Shown here: positions 1 through 12,597 of the stretch, piece after piece
Position numbering within the stretch: position 1 is the first letter of the stretch
Layout: each line of letters opens with the position of its first letter
Assembly: GCA_037176845.1 (NCBI GenBank)
Contig: JAYKXP010000133.1
Coordinates: 62,001-126,000 of the forward strand
Reading direction: 5' to 3'
Length of the DNA: 64,000 bases
From: Paramarasmius palmivorus
Lineage: Eukaryota > Basidiomycota > Agaricomycetes > Agaricales > Marasmiaceae
Translations under genes and position numbers: made by a program
Notes under the pieces: generated by a model
Told to the model about the DNA's origin: nothing
Seen by the model: only the letters and a program-made list of their open reading frames with translations
The model's database searches: none

Positions 1-638
1 GGATCGAGTAGGTACGAACCAAAACGGGGTTTGTGCTGATGGCCCCAGACGATCCCAAAAACGTTTCGAGTACCTTATGACGACGAAACAGCATTGCGGT
101 ATACATAATAACAATGGCCATACGAAGCACCGATACCATCGATTTGGCTCGTTCAACAGAGTATAAGGTCTAGGCTGTTACCCAGATACCTTGACATCGC
201 ATACCGTTTTGTTCCTTGTTTGGGTACCTATCGCTCATCTGATCAAAAGAGCGTCTGAATCAGAGGGCAAGCTGACGTACTGTTCATGGAAAATAGGTAT
301 TTGCATGGGCTTCTTCGACAGGTGTCGAGATCATTGTTTTCAGTTTCATTGACAGCGGTTATGATGACGGTGGAGGCGCTCTTTCCCCGTGTTCTAGAAA
401 GGGAAGAGTTTGAGTGTTCAATACGCCACGAAAGCTGTTGACCTACATTTTTGCAAAACACGTAATTCAGTGCGACGACACACATTCAAACGTGACACTG
501 AGCGGTGAATTTGAGGGTTTCATTTCTGTAAGAACAATACATTTCATGTCAGAACGCTAGACGTGCCCGCAGAACGACTGTAGCAAATACCTGCACCTGA
601 GGTTTCCTCCTTGTAGCTGGATGGTCCGTATCTTGAGG

Positions 639-645
639 TATAAAA
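639..645 (+). promoter_or_regulatory. TATA box of the hydrophobin gene
   Basis: The sequence TATAAAA lies about 75 nt upstream of the hydrophobin ATG (721), followed by a pyrimidine-rich leader. Spacing fits a fungal core promoter. The promoter looks preserved although the coding frame carries a stop. Confidence 0.5.
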
Positions 646-720
646 GCTAGTACAATATCCTCAGTATCTCATCCCAAGAATCAGCTGTAGCACGCACCTG
701 CCTCTTACTTCTTAACCAAC

Positions 721-1323
721 ATGTTCTCTCGCATCTCCGCCGCCTTCATCTACGTCTGAACGGTTTTCACCATTCTTGCGGCTGCCACTTGCAGCTCCAC
801 GACGGTGACTGTTACCCCCGTATGTGCCGTTCTCGAGGCTATTTTGCTCCTTGTTGATAGTATCCAACTAGCCTGCTAGCACGGCTACGCAGCCCGCCAG
901 TCAATGCAACACTGGTCCTATTCAATGCTGTGAGTGTAATACTCCAAAGTCGTATACTAAGTAGCTCACCTCTTGATTCATCAAAGGTAACTCTGTGCAA
1001 AGTGTGAGTTCGACACTCCAACTTTCAATCATTAGCAACTCACCTATTCTCCTGTGAAAGGCAACCTCAACCGACGCGGCTAAGCTCCTCGGTCTTCTCG
1101 GTATCGTCCTTACTGATTTCAACGTTCTGGTTGGCCTCACTTGCACCCCCATCACGGTTGTTGGAACCGGCTCTGGAGGGTGCAGTGTAACTCCTGTTTG
1201 TTGCCAGAATAACAGCTTTGTGAGTACTGGTATGCGTGGACGACGGTGAAGAAGGCTAACTTGGTGTAGAACGGCCTCATCGCTATCGGATGTGTTCCGG
1301 TCAACCTGAGCTTGAGGAAGTAA
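721..1323 (+). pseudogene. Class I hydrophobin gene with one in-frame TGA in the signal peptide
   Basis: Five exons join in phase: 721-819, 872-929, 987-1003, 1061-1219 and 1270-1323, with GT-AG introns of 50-57 nt. The product has the eight-cysteine hydrophobin pattern: SQC, QCC, GLTC, GGC, PVCC and IGC, plus the usual LLGLLGIVL and NGLIAIGCVPV blocks. Such proteins are secreted and self-assemble into amphipathic layers on hyphae and fruit bodies. The only defect I see is codon 13, a TGA at 757-759, inside the hydrophobic signal peptide (MFSRISAAFIYV, stop, TVFTILAAA). All splice sites and all eight cysteines are intact, so this is either a very young pseudogene or an assembly error. Family call is secure; functional status is not. 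Confidence 0.85.
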
Positions 1324-2210
1324 ATGCCAGAGAATGCGACACGAAGCTAACAACAACGGTTCTGGTATCATGGGTTTTAGGACATCTACGACTCGTTGGG
1401 GACGGCCACTTACCATCCCATGGCGACATTTTTCTCTCTTCTATCGGGTTTTGACAGGTTTTTGTAGTGTTGTAGTCGTATTCAACTACGATGTTGTCTG
1501 TTTGTAATGAATTCACATGCATGTGTACTAAAGACGCCTATTGTCTGATGGGAGTGTAATCAGTTGGAGGCATTCTGTGATAGATTGAGACGCACCAGAC
1601 CGAGATCCAGAACCGGCTACACGAACTATAACGACCGTGGAAGCTCCTCTTTGACGCGTGCTCTTCGTATACGGTTTCGGCGGAACAATGTTTGGACGAG
1701 AGAAAGGTTGGAATCGGGAAGTACTGGCGCTCGAAGACTGCGTAAGGCATGATATGAGTATTCGTTGACTGAAAGGACAATCGATATTAAACTCACGAGG
1801 GGAAGAGTTGGAACTAACCTAAACCACTTGTGTCTTCGGTGCAACTCCTCGGAGCTGGGGCTCATGGATGCGGCAATTTTGAGATAGTACCATTTCCGAT
1901 AGCATGAAAATGCGAGAGGATTGCTTTTCACTGGTTGCAATTAGTAGATGTACGATGAAGGAAGGATTGGAAGAAGGAGCACCGAGCAGGAAAATTCCCC
2001 CAGTGGACCCGAGTAGCGGACAGTGACACGTGTTTGCTGAGGCAACCAATTGCAATGCGAGGATGTCATTCCATTTCAAATTGTGCCATCATCAGCTTGA
2101 GCCGCCGAACGACAAGGTATTTACCCAGTTTTTGTGCCTGTGTGGGATCTCAAGCCAGTCTTAGGCATAGGGATACGAGTAATCTCGCTCTGGAAATCCC
2201 AACCTGAATG
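1324..2210. other. Intergenic stretch, nothing recognised
   Basis: Short open frames on both strands overlap each other, and none shows a recognisable motif or a consistent exon chain. Confidence 0.5.
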
Positions 2211-2218
2211 CTCTGGAG

Positions 2219-2488
2219 AGAACACTGGCTGCAATAGAAGCTGAAGGTGCCGAGGCCCGAGAGTACTATAATTGGTGCGCCTTTTTTACCCCCTATGCTC
2301 AACTTGGGGTATGCTCTGACCTTTCCTATGGCTCCTCGATCACTGCAACCGTCGTTAAAGCCCTCGGTCAACGCGGTTTTTATGGCGGAACATTCCGCTA
2401 CATCAACCGCGTCGCCTTAATCACTCAAGGCGCCGCAGCAACACTTCTCGACCCAGAAGACGACCCTCCAGCCTCATATTTACCATAG
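2219..2488 (+). pseudogene. Possible relic of a protein-coding gene
   Basis: One frame stays open for about 90 codons and ends at TAG 2486-2488. It reads protein-like (for example GTFRYINRVALITQGAAATL then LLDPEDDPPASYLP), but no start codon or matching upstream exon was found. The spacing of hydrophobic and basic residues faintly recalls the last helices of multi-pass basidiomycete membrane proteins; this is inference only. Downstream to about 2760 there are short protein-like pieces in shifting frames, as expected of a decayed gene. Confidence 0.25.
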
Positions 2489-3062
2489 ATCTGCATCTGG
2501 GTAGAGACACTCACCACCTCGACACCCAGGCTTGTCAACATTGCCCGCCTATTCGAAAGACCTGATACGCATACGAGTTACCGCCCACTTCCCCTAGTCA
2601 TTGACACATTCACATTACCCGTTCAGGCTGGATCGTGGATATCAAATGCGACATGACTCATGAGGAACATGCCACCGGGCACTCGTCAAGGTTCTTGCAG
2701 TCTCAGGCTATTGTAGTTGACGAAAAGTTTGGGTGGTACCGATGGCCGAACCACTAGCAAGGATGACGCCTGCGAATATACCGCCGAAACCTTATCACTG
2801 GAGATGGACTAGGACCTGTGAGATTGAGCATGGATGCAGAAGAGACGAAGGATTTGGTTGACCGTAAGGCTTGGAACTTGTGTTGGCTCGTAGATATGAT
2901 TTCTTAGAGACGCTTCTCGGATCGGACAATTATATTAAAAGTGGATTGAATCGTACTAGATCGTACATAGTACAAACCATGTGTAACGCTTCCTCTGTCG
3001 AAACAAGGTCAACCATCTGACCTTCACATCGGCACTTCAAAGCATACCAATGTTAATATCAT
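2489..3062. other. Intergenic, decayed sequence
   Basis: No intact frame. Some stretches read like coding remnants but contain several stops and frame changes. The AT-rich stretch near 2920-3060 probably holds the 3' end signals of the minus-strand P450. Confidence 0.35.
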
Positions 3063-5321
3063 TTAATCTACTCTCCTCACCCTCATAGGAACTTTTGCTC
3101 CATCACATCCCTGAACCTTTGGTCTAGGGAACACTGCACGATGCATTTCAATCTTTGTATCACTATCATCGAACTCGAACGAGTAGCTGCGGATGAGAAC
3201 TGAAAGAACAGCCTATATCAAGCGTGTCAGTATATACAAGTCTGGGTTAATAGAACCTCTTACCTTGAATTCCGCAAGTGCGAAAGACTTTCCCAAACAC
3301 GTTCTTGGCCCATCCGAGAATGTCAAAATGTGTTTATGACCTTGTATTTCCTGGGCACTCGTTGGAATCCCGATATCACTACTCTTCCCAGCTTTGTCGA
3401 CACGTTTGCTCTCCCCGTCACTGGCAAACCCGATCCACCGCTCAGGAATGAACTCCTTTGATCGGGTCCCCATATGGCCTCCGCTCGATTAACATATCGA
3501 ATAGGTGCGCTAATGTGAGTACCTTTGGCTATCGTGACGCTGGTAACGACCTGACCGTCCGTGGTTTTAATAGGTGTAGCTAGCGGGATGATGTCGTCTT
3601 GGGCTGCCTGTATCGAATGTGAGCTGGAAATTTAGGTCAGGGAAAATGCCCGACTAACCACACGCTTAATTTCTACTAGCGGAGGATGAAGTCGCAAAGT
3701 TTCGTGCACTACGGCGTCGAGGTACAGGAATTCCGACCCCGTGAGCTGATCCCATGTCGGGTCGGTACTGCCGCCTAGTTCGAGGAGTTCTTTGCGGAGA
3801 CGCTCTTGCTTCTCCGGGTGTTTAGCTAGTTCGATTAGAGCCCACTATGGAAGAAGTTGAGAAAGACAAAATATCAGGAGCAAAACGCTACTTACCGTTA
3901 GACTTACTACATGGAAAAAAGGTAGTTGGTCAGGATTCTGTTGCGCAATTCTAATGAGAAGTTAACAAACGAGATGTAGTTTCGTAACCTGAAGGTAGTA
4001 GACTGAGACACGGAGGTAAGTCGGAACAAGAGATGTACATACCTGCTAGGAGAAGCACGTTCTGTTATGACGATGGAATATCAGCATGGTATAGTCCCGA
4101 GGAAAATAGACATTACCATCTGCATCGATAAGCTTGTCAGTGAGTCGTAAAGACGACAGATGCTAAAGTTACATACCTGTGCCAGAACCTCCTCTTCGCT
4201 CATGTGGAGTTCGCCGTCGGTTGATTCTGCTTTGACTATCACGACTGCGTGAGGTTTTGCAAAAGCAAATATTGAGAACATACTCAATAAGCCGATGATA
4301 CTCTTCTCGTCAGAAATGGCCTTTCTCGACCTCTCCAACAACACGTCAGCTATTGCCCTCATACTCCTCTTCAACTCTTCAAACATACGCGACCTCTCCG
4401 TTGGGATATAGCTCAACACGGGTATCACAGAAGATAGAAGAAAATTGATCCTTGCAAGCGTAGAGGGCCTAGCAGATCCAAGCGATTCAAATGCAGCGAC
4501 AACGGGAGAAACCTTGCCATCAAGAGCACCGAAGTCATGCGAGAAGCCGGCGATACCTATGCTATCGATTCTGTCAGAGTGATATGAATCTCAGCGAATG
4601 TCACGAATTAGTCCCAAACTGGTACGAACGCGACACGGTTCATCCACGCTTGAACTTCGATAATGACACCGTTTTGTTGATTGATCAACTCGTTATCCCA
4701 ATGTGTCTTCAGCTAGAGATTGAGCTGTGAATATCGTTGGAATCGCTGCGATAAAACCATTTAACCTTGTACGCGGAGTCGTAGAAAACAGATGTGAGTC
4801 GACGGATTCCAACGTTACTGAACGCGGGTGACAGCGCTTTGCGTTGCCTGAAAGGAAGATTTTAGCATCGAGGCGAGCTGGTCTTTTCGTCACAAACCTT
4901 CGATGACCTTCTCCTTCGGCCCATAAGATTCCCTTTCCAAACTAGAGAGGCAAGTGATCAGATACGTTCAAAGGGCGTGTGAAAGAGGCGTACATTTCCG
5001 AGAAGTCTCTTACTAAATGGCGTACCAACATACGTCCATGTCTCTTTGGCGTAAAAATCACGAATCGCCCTCAGGTCGCAAAGGATGACTCTTCTTCCTC
5101 CAAAGACAGTAGGGATTTGGTATACGTTTCCGTACTCTTTTGCCCATTGTTCCATTAGTTGTCCGGGGTCGGAATCGACTGAGTTCAAGTACCCCATAAC
5201 ACCAAATATCAGGCTATCTCCAGGTGGGCCAGTGAGCGGAGTTGTATACCCTCTCCTTTTGCCGGAGAAAAAGAGTGAGGAAAACAATTGAGACGAGGAT
5301 AAGGATGTGAGCGAAGACCAT
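3063..5321 (-). CDS. Cytochrome P450 monooxygenase, multi-exon, possible N-terminal frameshift
   Basis: Haem-thiolate monooxygenase, normally anchored in the ER membrane. Motifs appear in the right order on the minus strand across about ten short exons: proline-rich hinge (PLTGPPGD, about 5230), helix C region (GEGHRR then QRKALSPAFS, 4810-4910), DFGALDG (about 4540), helix I AGYETTS split by introns (about 4055 and 3990), helix K ETLR (about 3695), PERW (about 3440), and the haem loop FSDGPRTCLGKSFALAEFK (about 3265-3325). The last exon ends at TAA 3063-3065. The best start is ATG 5319-5321, which opens a hydrophobic anchor (MVFAHILILVSIVFLTLF), but this frame is offset by one base from the hinge frame at a run of five T near 5265. 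That is either a lesion, a sequencing error, or a misjudged start. I cannot name the CYP family. Confidence 0.85.
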
Positions 5322-5357
5322 GATAGTTTGGTGGTAGATCATTGGCACGATTGAAAT

Positions 5358-5364
5358 CTTTATA
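5358..5364 (-). promoter_or_regulatory. TATA box of the P450 gene
   Basis: TATAAAG on the minus strand, about 37 nt upstream of the proposed P450 ATG at 5321. This supports that ATG as the start of the transcript's coding part. Confidence 0.35.
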
Positions 5365-7350
5365 AGACATCTAGCCTTCGGCAACAAATACATATCGTCT
5401 CATTGTCCCTTTGTGCCTCATGCGACACGGAGAAGATGATGACGATTGGAAATGTGAGTAAAGCGCTGCAACTATCATGGATTTCCGCCGGCTCGATGCA
5501 ATTTCCCTGTTTAACCCGTATCGAGAGCCGTCGGAATATGTTCCACAATGAAGGGGTATGACAGGAGCCTGAGGATCAAGAAAGCGGATGATGGTAAGTA
5601 AATGGTATCGTAGCCCACTTTTATCAGCCCACTTTTCGTTTATAAAATGTCAATTTACGTACTTTGTTGACGTACTTTTGTTTAAAAATTGTACTTACAT
5701 GGGCTGTGTATCTGATCAATATCTGTAACTCGTTAGCTTTCAATTCATGCAGACAATGATACTGTGCTGACCTCGGAGTTGGGGCAACCAAAATTGATGT
5801 TTTGTCGTTCCTTATAAGGGACCAAGTATAGCAAACTCATTTCCCTGGTGTATGCTTCGGGGGTAAATGATCACGAAGGGAAAACGCCAGAACTTGAAGG
5901 TGAATAATGTTAAAAAACACTATGCCGCGGTTGATACTATCACCCCACTGAGCGGAGGTGTTCTTATCTGCTTGATACCTGAGCTAGTTTCAACACGAAT
6001 ACTGAAGCTCTCATGTTCGGTAGATTTGTGAAGCTCTCTATCCATGGAGATGAAGATATGGCTGTCAATTCGAAGGTAGTTCGAAGGTGGTGGTACAAAC
6101 AGAGAGAGGAAGTTTCAGGTTCAGGTGATCACACTCAAGTGATCGTTTTTGTGACGCGTCCGCGTGAGGGGCTTGGACCGGGTCGGCGATCGAAATCACG
6201 CGGCTCCTGCCGGTTGACTTCCAACCATCATGTCGCACAAATATTCTTCTGTGAGCACTCGATGTCCTTTACCGATTTATCAATCCCTGTATTATTGCTC
6301 AAATTTGCCAGTACAGATGGCCTCTCACTAGGCAAGGTTTATAAGCCATACAGATTTGAAATTTGAAAAAAGGCCACAGGAATGATAGACAACAGTTATA
6401 TACCTCGACGAGAGCGACAGACACGTCTCGATCTAGGAAACATAATGTCCCATCAAGATAGTGGAAGTATCGTATACCTCAGTGTGGTATGTATCTTACT
6501 TCGATCTTTAGGCCTATGTCAATATACTAATGAGCTCGGGTCCCGCAGCAGTGGACATTCGATGACTATCTATGTCGTATCGGGCTGTCCAGGCTGCTCT
6601 GGCTCAAAGAATTGTTTCTCGTCTTGCTCTCTTCTCTGGATTTATCGGCATTACTGACCACCCCCCATGATGACAGTTTCTTCCCCCGTCACATAGAAGG
6701 TAACCATTATCTACTAGTAACTGACAAAATTTGTGTATAGTCTGGGTTCTCGCACCGCCGAAGGTGATCATAACACCGTGTTGTGAGTATGAGATGGCCG
6801 AGTAAATACGTCTACCGCTGAATAACTTATGTACCGTATTTCCTCATGCACAGATGTAAAAGTACCCAGATGGGACAGACGCTGTCGCCTCGCTGCCCGT
6901 CATCACCGATGTCCCATTTCCGCAATATCCGTCCGGGCGCTGATACATAAATGGGAAGAGGATGCTTCTGGGCAATCCGTCAGGCTACTTCAAGTGGAAC
7001 AGGTGTAAGTCGTGTAACCTTGAACTTTGTGACCGACTCCTCCGCTTTTAAAGCCTTCTTATATCCTCATCGACCACGAGAACCAGTTCAAATCAGTTGC
7101 TGGAGGTTGCCTTCATGGACCAAATGTTGTATTATCATCGGCATCAGACCGGCATTCGCATTCCCTCGCACTGATTCACCGCCTCTGTGATTAGCGCTTT
7201 TTGATGGCTTGGCCTGCTGTCCATAACAAAGATTGAAGGACGCCTGTTCTCGGAAGTTTCCCGGTCCTCACGAGTCTCGTGGAAACTGAAAGCTGTGATA
7301 TAACCTTTCTTTCGCGAGCAACCACTTTCTGCCCTTTCCCACCGCCTGCC
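5365..7350. other. Gene-poor stretch of about 2 kb
   Basis: Open frames of up to 117 codons exist (for example 6013-6366 on the plus strand), but they lack recognisable motifs or supporting exons. A small interrupted palindrome (GTGATCAC ... GTGATCG) occurs near 6125-6142. I see no gene I can support. Confidence 0.4.
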
Positions 7351-7356
7351 TCTACG

Positions 7357-8939
7357 ATGCCCTATGCCTCTAATAGCCAATTCCCTCGGAGAATAGTCAT
7401 CGATGACACTGATCCTCGAGTGAAGTACGAAACTGGGACTTGGTCGCTAGACGACGCTGGAACTTTTGATGGCCTCAGTTCCTTTGGAGCTGCCTTCAAA
7501 CATACAATGCATGGGACAAACCAGGATACCGCAAGTTTCAGTTTCAATTTCGAGGGTACGTTTCTTAGTCCTGCGCCTTAGGGTTATTTTTCATCCCATA
7601 TGCTGAGCCACAGGTGAATACGTCTCCGGTATGGGGCGCCAAAGATACCCGTGAAGTCCAGCCAAACGGTGCCAACGACGACTCACCAAACTTGCTCAAT
7701 GGCGTTGCCAGGTTGATGGTTCGCCTATACAACGCATCAACTACCTCACACCTATCAACCGCATCACCAACAACCTTCTCTGTGAGGGTGGCGGTCTCTC
7801 TCCAGACACACCCCATGTTCTCACTCTCAACGTATCCATCCAAGATCCCGAGACACAGATGTTCTGGTTAGACAAGATCGAATACACACCAGGGACGAAC
7901 GTGAACGTAGCCGGGGAGGTCATGAAATTCGACTCTAGCGATGCAAATGTCAGATACGATAACAACTCTGGAAGCTGGATACCAGATACAGGTTCGAGCT
8001 CGAGTGGGCCGCTATTCAATCAAACAGTTACAACAGGAGCGAGTATGTCTTTAAGATTCAATGGTGCGCCTCGGAGACCTCTCCCGCTTTTGTCGCACTC
8101 ACTTTACATGTAGGAACGAATGTATCATTATATGGATTCAACGAAGGTGACTCGAGTGCACGTGTAGCCAGTACCGGGCGCTATCATATCGACGGTTCTC
8201 ACGAAAATAACTTTGTAAACCCAGGCAGCAGACCACCACCAGCTAATCCCTCAGGTAGAATTGATCACTACAACGAGCTCCTGTTCACGAGTCAGACCTG
8301 GATCCAGGAACTCACGATTTGACGGTGACATTTACTGGTGTGAAGACGGGGAACGAATCGATACAGTGGCTCGCAATCGACTACTTCTACGTTACTGCGA
8401 GCGCAGGAACTGGTGCCGATGGTGGACAATCTGGATCCGCATCAGGTAGTTCCGAATCAGGCAAAGCACCAGTAGGGGCGATTGTTGGTGGGGTAGTTGG
8501 TGGTGTAACAGTCCTTGTCCTTCTTGGACTCGGCATCTTATTCTTCCTCAAACGACGAAAAAGGAGTAGAGATGCTGAGTTAACAGCAGGTTCAGGGGGG
8601 TTATTTCGATGGGCAACCCGAGTTTCTATCTTCGTCGAGTGGTGCCAATGGGGTGTCCCCTTATCCGTATGCAACGCTGTCGGTGTACGATCACAGCTCC
8701 CCTGGAAAGGCTGCAGTGTCTACCTATGATCCATATCACGATGATGTGGGTGCTGCTTCGACGAGTTCAGGAAATCGAACTTCTACTGGAGCGCCAGGGT
8801 CGACCCTACGGGATATGAAGGATGCACAGAGAGCTGCGATTAGAGAGGACGTTTTGGAAAGGAGACATCATGACAGTGGTATACGGTATCCTCAACGCAA
8901 CGTGTGGTTGATGTTCCTCCGGATTACACGCCACAATAA
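7357..8939 (+). pseudogene. Broken copy of a beta-sandwich single-pass membrane protein (copy A1)
   Basis: This copy aligns over its whole length to the copy at 30306-31911, including both introns (about 7558-7613 and 8065-8114). Relative to the paralogues it carries at least five single-base indels: an extra C in TCTCCGGT near 7630, a missing C near 7681, a missing T near 8292, an extra base in the G-run near 8597, and a missing base near 8894. Each shifts the frame, and the first leads quickly to a TGA. The conserved parts (RRIVIDDTDPRV start, the FDSSDANVRYDN repeat, the TM helix near 8480-8550, and the basic stop-transfer KRRKRSRD) are still readable. It is a definite pseudogene of a recently active gene. 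Confidence 0.85.
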
Positions 8940-9009
8940 TTCTTTTATGCAGACCAAAGATATGTTTCCGGTAGCCTTTATGTAGGTACTTCAGATTCAC
9001 CAGTGACGT

Positions 9010-11047
9010 CCATATGTTATGCCATAATGAATGAACAGACCCCCGCTCAATGCCTCCGAAATCAAAATAAAAAATATTGGTCCTAGACACGTTAATAGTC
9101 CCGGACAAGAGTCAGCGTTCCTACCGTGACTTGGTCGTCAACCAGGCCATGTAAAGTATTAGACTTGGTGAGTCGCGAACGCCCCGTCTCAGCGGTAGAG
9201 GCACAGCTCCGAATGGCAATGGTTCTGACATGGGTAGGTTAGCGATACCGACGACGGAGGGAGTCGAATTTTGATTCGCTGGAGTTAAGACCTCAAGCAA
9301 CTGCAAGGTTGAGGTATCCGGCATCGTTTCTGCCTGTATACATGTAGATAGATAGATTACCCCTGCACCAATCGGCGGTCCATAGCAGGTAAATTCAAAA
9401 GAAAGAGTGCAGGGTAAAATCTAGACGAGTGTCATGAGACCTGTAACCGAAATGCCTAGCGTGAACGATGTGGAAAATGTACTAGTACTGAGTTTACGCG
9501 TCACGTAGGGGCATGTCCAAGGCATGTCACAGGCCTAGACGGGTAGCATAACGTAATGAGAAATTTTTTCCCTCGTCCTTCCTTCCATAAGTACTACAAC
9601 TTCCTTCTGGCACGTCACTGAGAATATCGCTTGATCACTTCTCAGCACCTTCGAGACTTTCGATGGTCAACAGCATCGCGGACTTCTAGGACTTCTTATA
9701 CTCAGTTCTGCGAGTTTGAACATTCCCCCACTGCTGCATAACGGCTCAAGAACTTGGCCTGAATCGGTGAAGTAAACACATCCTACGATCCTGGATACTT
9801 GATACTCACTGTCGCCTGAAGAAGACATGCCGGCCACATAGGGAACTCGACGGAGAGTCTCAGATATGAAGTAGGTGATTCACCAGTGACAAAAGAAAAG
9901 GCGAGATCTGACTCATGTAATGCTCTCGGTGAGTGCTCACCGGCACCTTCCGAAACTATTCTTGAACCAGCAATCAGTCTTCGTACTTCATCCTAGTGCT
10001 TACAGTATCTTGGTCCCACACCATGCCTCCATTTCCTTTAACCTAGTTGCGGATGGTCTCAACCTGAATCTATTAGGCGTATGAGCTGGCAATGATCTCA
10101 GGGATTACACCATGTCACCCATGCGGCCCAAATGCGGCCATAGTACATCATACGTTGTGGTACCGATCATAGTTCAGCACTCAGCACTCCTCCATACAAG
10201 ATGAAACCACGATGTTACCTCGTGGATGACGCTTGTCGTACGCATTCACCATATGCATCGAAGCAAGGGCACGGACTCAAAGTCAGGAATGAACTTGCAC
10301 ACCGACAGTACCAGAAAATATGATCGACGGATATGTGTACTAAAATGCTACTGATTAACCATAAGTGGGGGGTTTGAGGGATATCTAATTTGGTCCTTCC
10401 GGTGTGTATACCGGTTGCTCCGGGCTTGTAGTGATCTTCGGCACTCGCAAACCGCGATAATCACAGATCTGCTTAAAACTCCCGAGCTTTACGTGTTGTG
10501 GCAGCAGTTCAGCGGTGCGGCGTGACATCGGTGATGAGTGGCTTTGTCGCTACAGTATTCAAACTGTTCGTACTAACATGTTAGCTTCAGTTTGGATCTT
10601 AGTACGTGGGCGCGCGAATCTAAGATTTAATCATAATGTATATTTGCCTTTTCATACACGGAGACTCTGTCCCGACTTTCTGCCATCTCTCAGTCTGGGT
10701 CGCGTAGCTATGGTATTTCTCATCGTGACCGTGTGTTACTGCCATCGATCCTGTTACACGATGGCTGGCTGGAGGGTCGTGCGTCTGCAGTACCTCCGAG
10801 AGGCAACGCCTACTCAGGACACGGCACTAGCAATTTGCTAGCAATATTATGTATCATTATCGTGATTACAGGTCAATATCCATATACAGTACTATCATGA
10901 TTGACAGCAATATAAAGTCTCAGGGCGATATAATGCAAGAAGCCAGAATATTAGAGTACCAATAAAAATTGTACCGTGGTTGTAGACATAGAGTTATTGC
11001 ACCTGGACAATTGACTCCCAAATTCTTTTCTCGCAACCATGGTGCGT
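9010..11047. other. Gene-poor stretch of about 2 kb
   Basis: Homology to the copy at 31.9 kb ends near 9010. Beyond that only short overlapping open frames occur. The longest (10515-10841) has no domain signature and no exon partner. Confidence 0.4.
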
Positions 11048-12597
11048 TCAACCAATGTGAGGGAAGAAGCCAGTCCACATTACAGCCTGATAAGCACTCG
11101 AAGGAAGATCCCTCAGCTCCAACAGAGCGAGTGAGATCAGCCATAGACGTGCAATGATATAAACTGCTGCCCCGACGATAAAAAATGTGCGGGAAAGGCA
11201 CTGTAACATGTTCTTCCAGATCCCCTGAGGGTGGTGACGGTGGAGATTGGTCCTGATAATGTGTGATATCCCCACAACTAGCGGGAGGCATGTTACCAAT
11301 AGAGATAAAATCCGCCATTGAAGCCGCTCCGCATGCGTAGGGAAGTCAAGCAACCACCCTGTGCAGTGCAAAGCTCCAAATACAATCCCGGTTGAATAGG
11401 ATGTAATGTGCAGGCTGGTGGGGTTTTTTTCCAGGTTTACAGGACTGGTGTAAAAGAGAGAAGCGAAGTTCCTGGACCGAGGATCCATGATGACAATAAG
11501 ACACAGGAGAAGTGAAAGGAACGGATAGAATAGTACGCGCATGAAGATGGGTGTAATGGGGAATTCCTTGTATGTGTCCTCATAGTTGGACGCTATGAAA
11601 TCGCTGGTCTTTGAGATGGCCTCTTTTATATCCGACGACTGGGGTACCCTCTTTTCAATTTTCCGAAGTGGAAGGTTCTTTTCCCGACGCCAAGTAATAC
11701 GAATGGGGTGTCGGACTCGTAGAGGTTTGTTCCACCACAAGAAATAGACCACGAAGGACAGGAAGGCGAATGCAAGGGTGACGACCTCAAGCTCCGTAAC
11801 GATAAGTCGTTGGGAGAACCTAGCAGTGATCTGTATAATGAACCATGCTGTCTGGACGATTGCAATAAGCTTGGATAATGCATCTGCGTGGCCTCTGTCC
11901 TGGATTTCCTGCTTGGTGATGGTAATGTATCGGTTGTCAACGAGGTACTCTAAGAGGCAGTTATATTCCCTCTTCAAAACATTATTCCCTATCGGCAGCC
12001 CAGACAGACTCATGTCACTTACGCTCACGGTAACATAATCCCTTGGTGATGATCGTTCAAGTTCAATGTCTTGAACTAATCCTTTCTCCTCATCACTGTC
12101 CTTCCACTTTTCATAGAATAATGAAAGGGCGAATTCGTCTCCAATGTACAGTGCAAAGCCACCCATAAGGACAAAGAAGGCATGCACTTTAGTCCACCCG
12201 TATCCTAGAAACCGGGTCAGCTACATTCTCTGATATTTCGGAAGACGAGTCAGTACTCACGACTGAACTGCGTAGCGATTTCTTGAGCTTGAAACCACTG
12301 CCTCACTGCCCATAATACGATGAGCTCTGGTGCGACAAGTGCGATGACCATTACCCATAGATTATGAAGAACCACGACAACAGGATGAGTCCCGTGCTGA
12401 GGAACATTGGGATGAACGGCAACCCATATGCAGATGAATATGACAGAACTACAGCTCCATACAATGCTTCCCACCGTACGACAGCCACGAATGTCGTTGC
12501 AAGTTGGGGAGGAATTATCCGACATGATTAATGTAGCCGCGTTGGTGATGGAAGGTCTTTGAAGAAGAGGATGTGCGAGAGCGTATAGGATAAGCAT
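11048..12597 (-). CDS. Multi-pass membrane protein, fungal expanded family (copy i, intact)
   Basis: Two exons, 12261-12597 and 11048-12204, join in phase through a 56-nt intron to give about 497 aa. The N-terminus is a signal-like hydrophobic segment (LILYALAHPL), followed by the family signatures CRTVGSIVWSC, CIWVAVHPNVP, HAFFVLMGGFALY, ITITKQEIQDRGHADALSKL, QTAWFIIQ, VTELEVVTLAFAFLSF and WWNKPLRVRHPIRI, then several hydrophobic helices and the conserved end LRDLPSSAYQAVMW. I recognise this as a large family of uncharacterised proteins in Agaricomycetes and some Ascomycota; no function is established to my knowledge. Full-length paralogues lie at 20.6-22.2 and 25.8-27.8 kb on the same strand, so the family has expanded locally. 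No lesion is visible. Confidence 0.85.

Noticed and set aside
922..1416. 164-codon open frame on the minus strand
   Set aside because: It lies antisense to the hydrophobin exons and introns, which have far better support.
6013..6366. 117-codon plus-strand open frame
   Set aside because: No motif, no paralogue in the window and no supporting exon; probably chance.
11778..12038. Plus-strand open frame within multi-TM copy i
   Set aside because: Antisense shadow of a well-supported coding exon.
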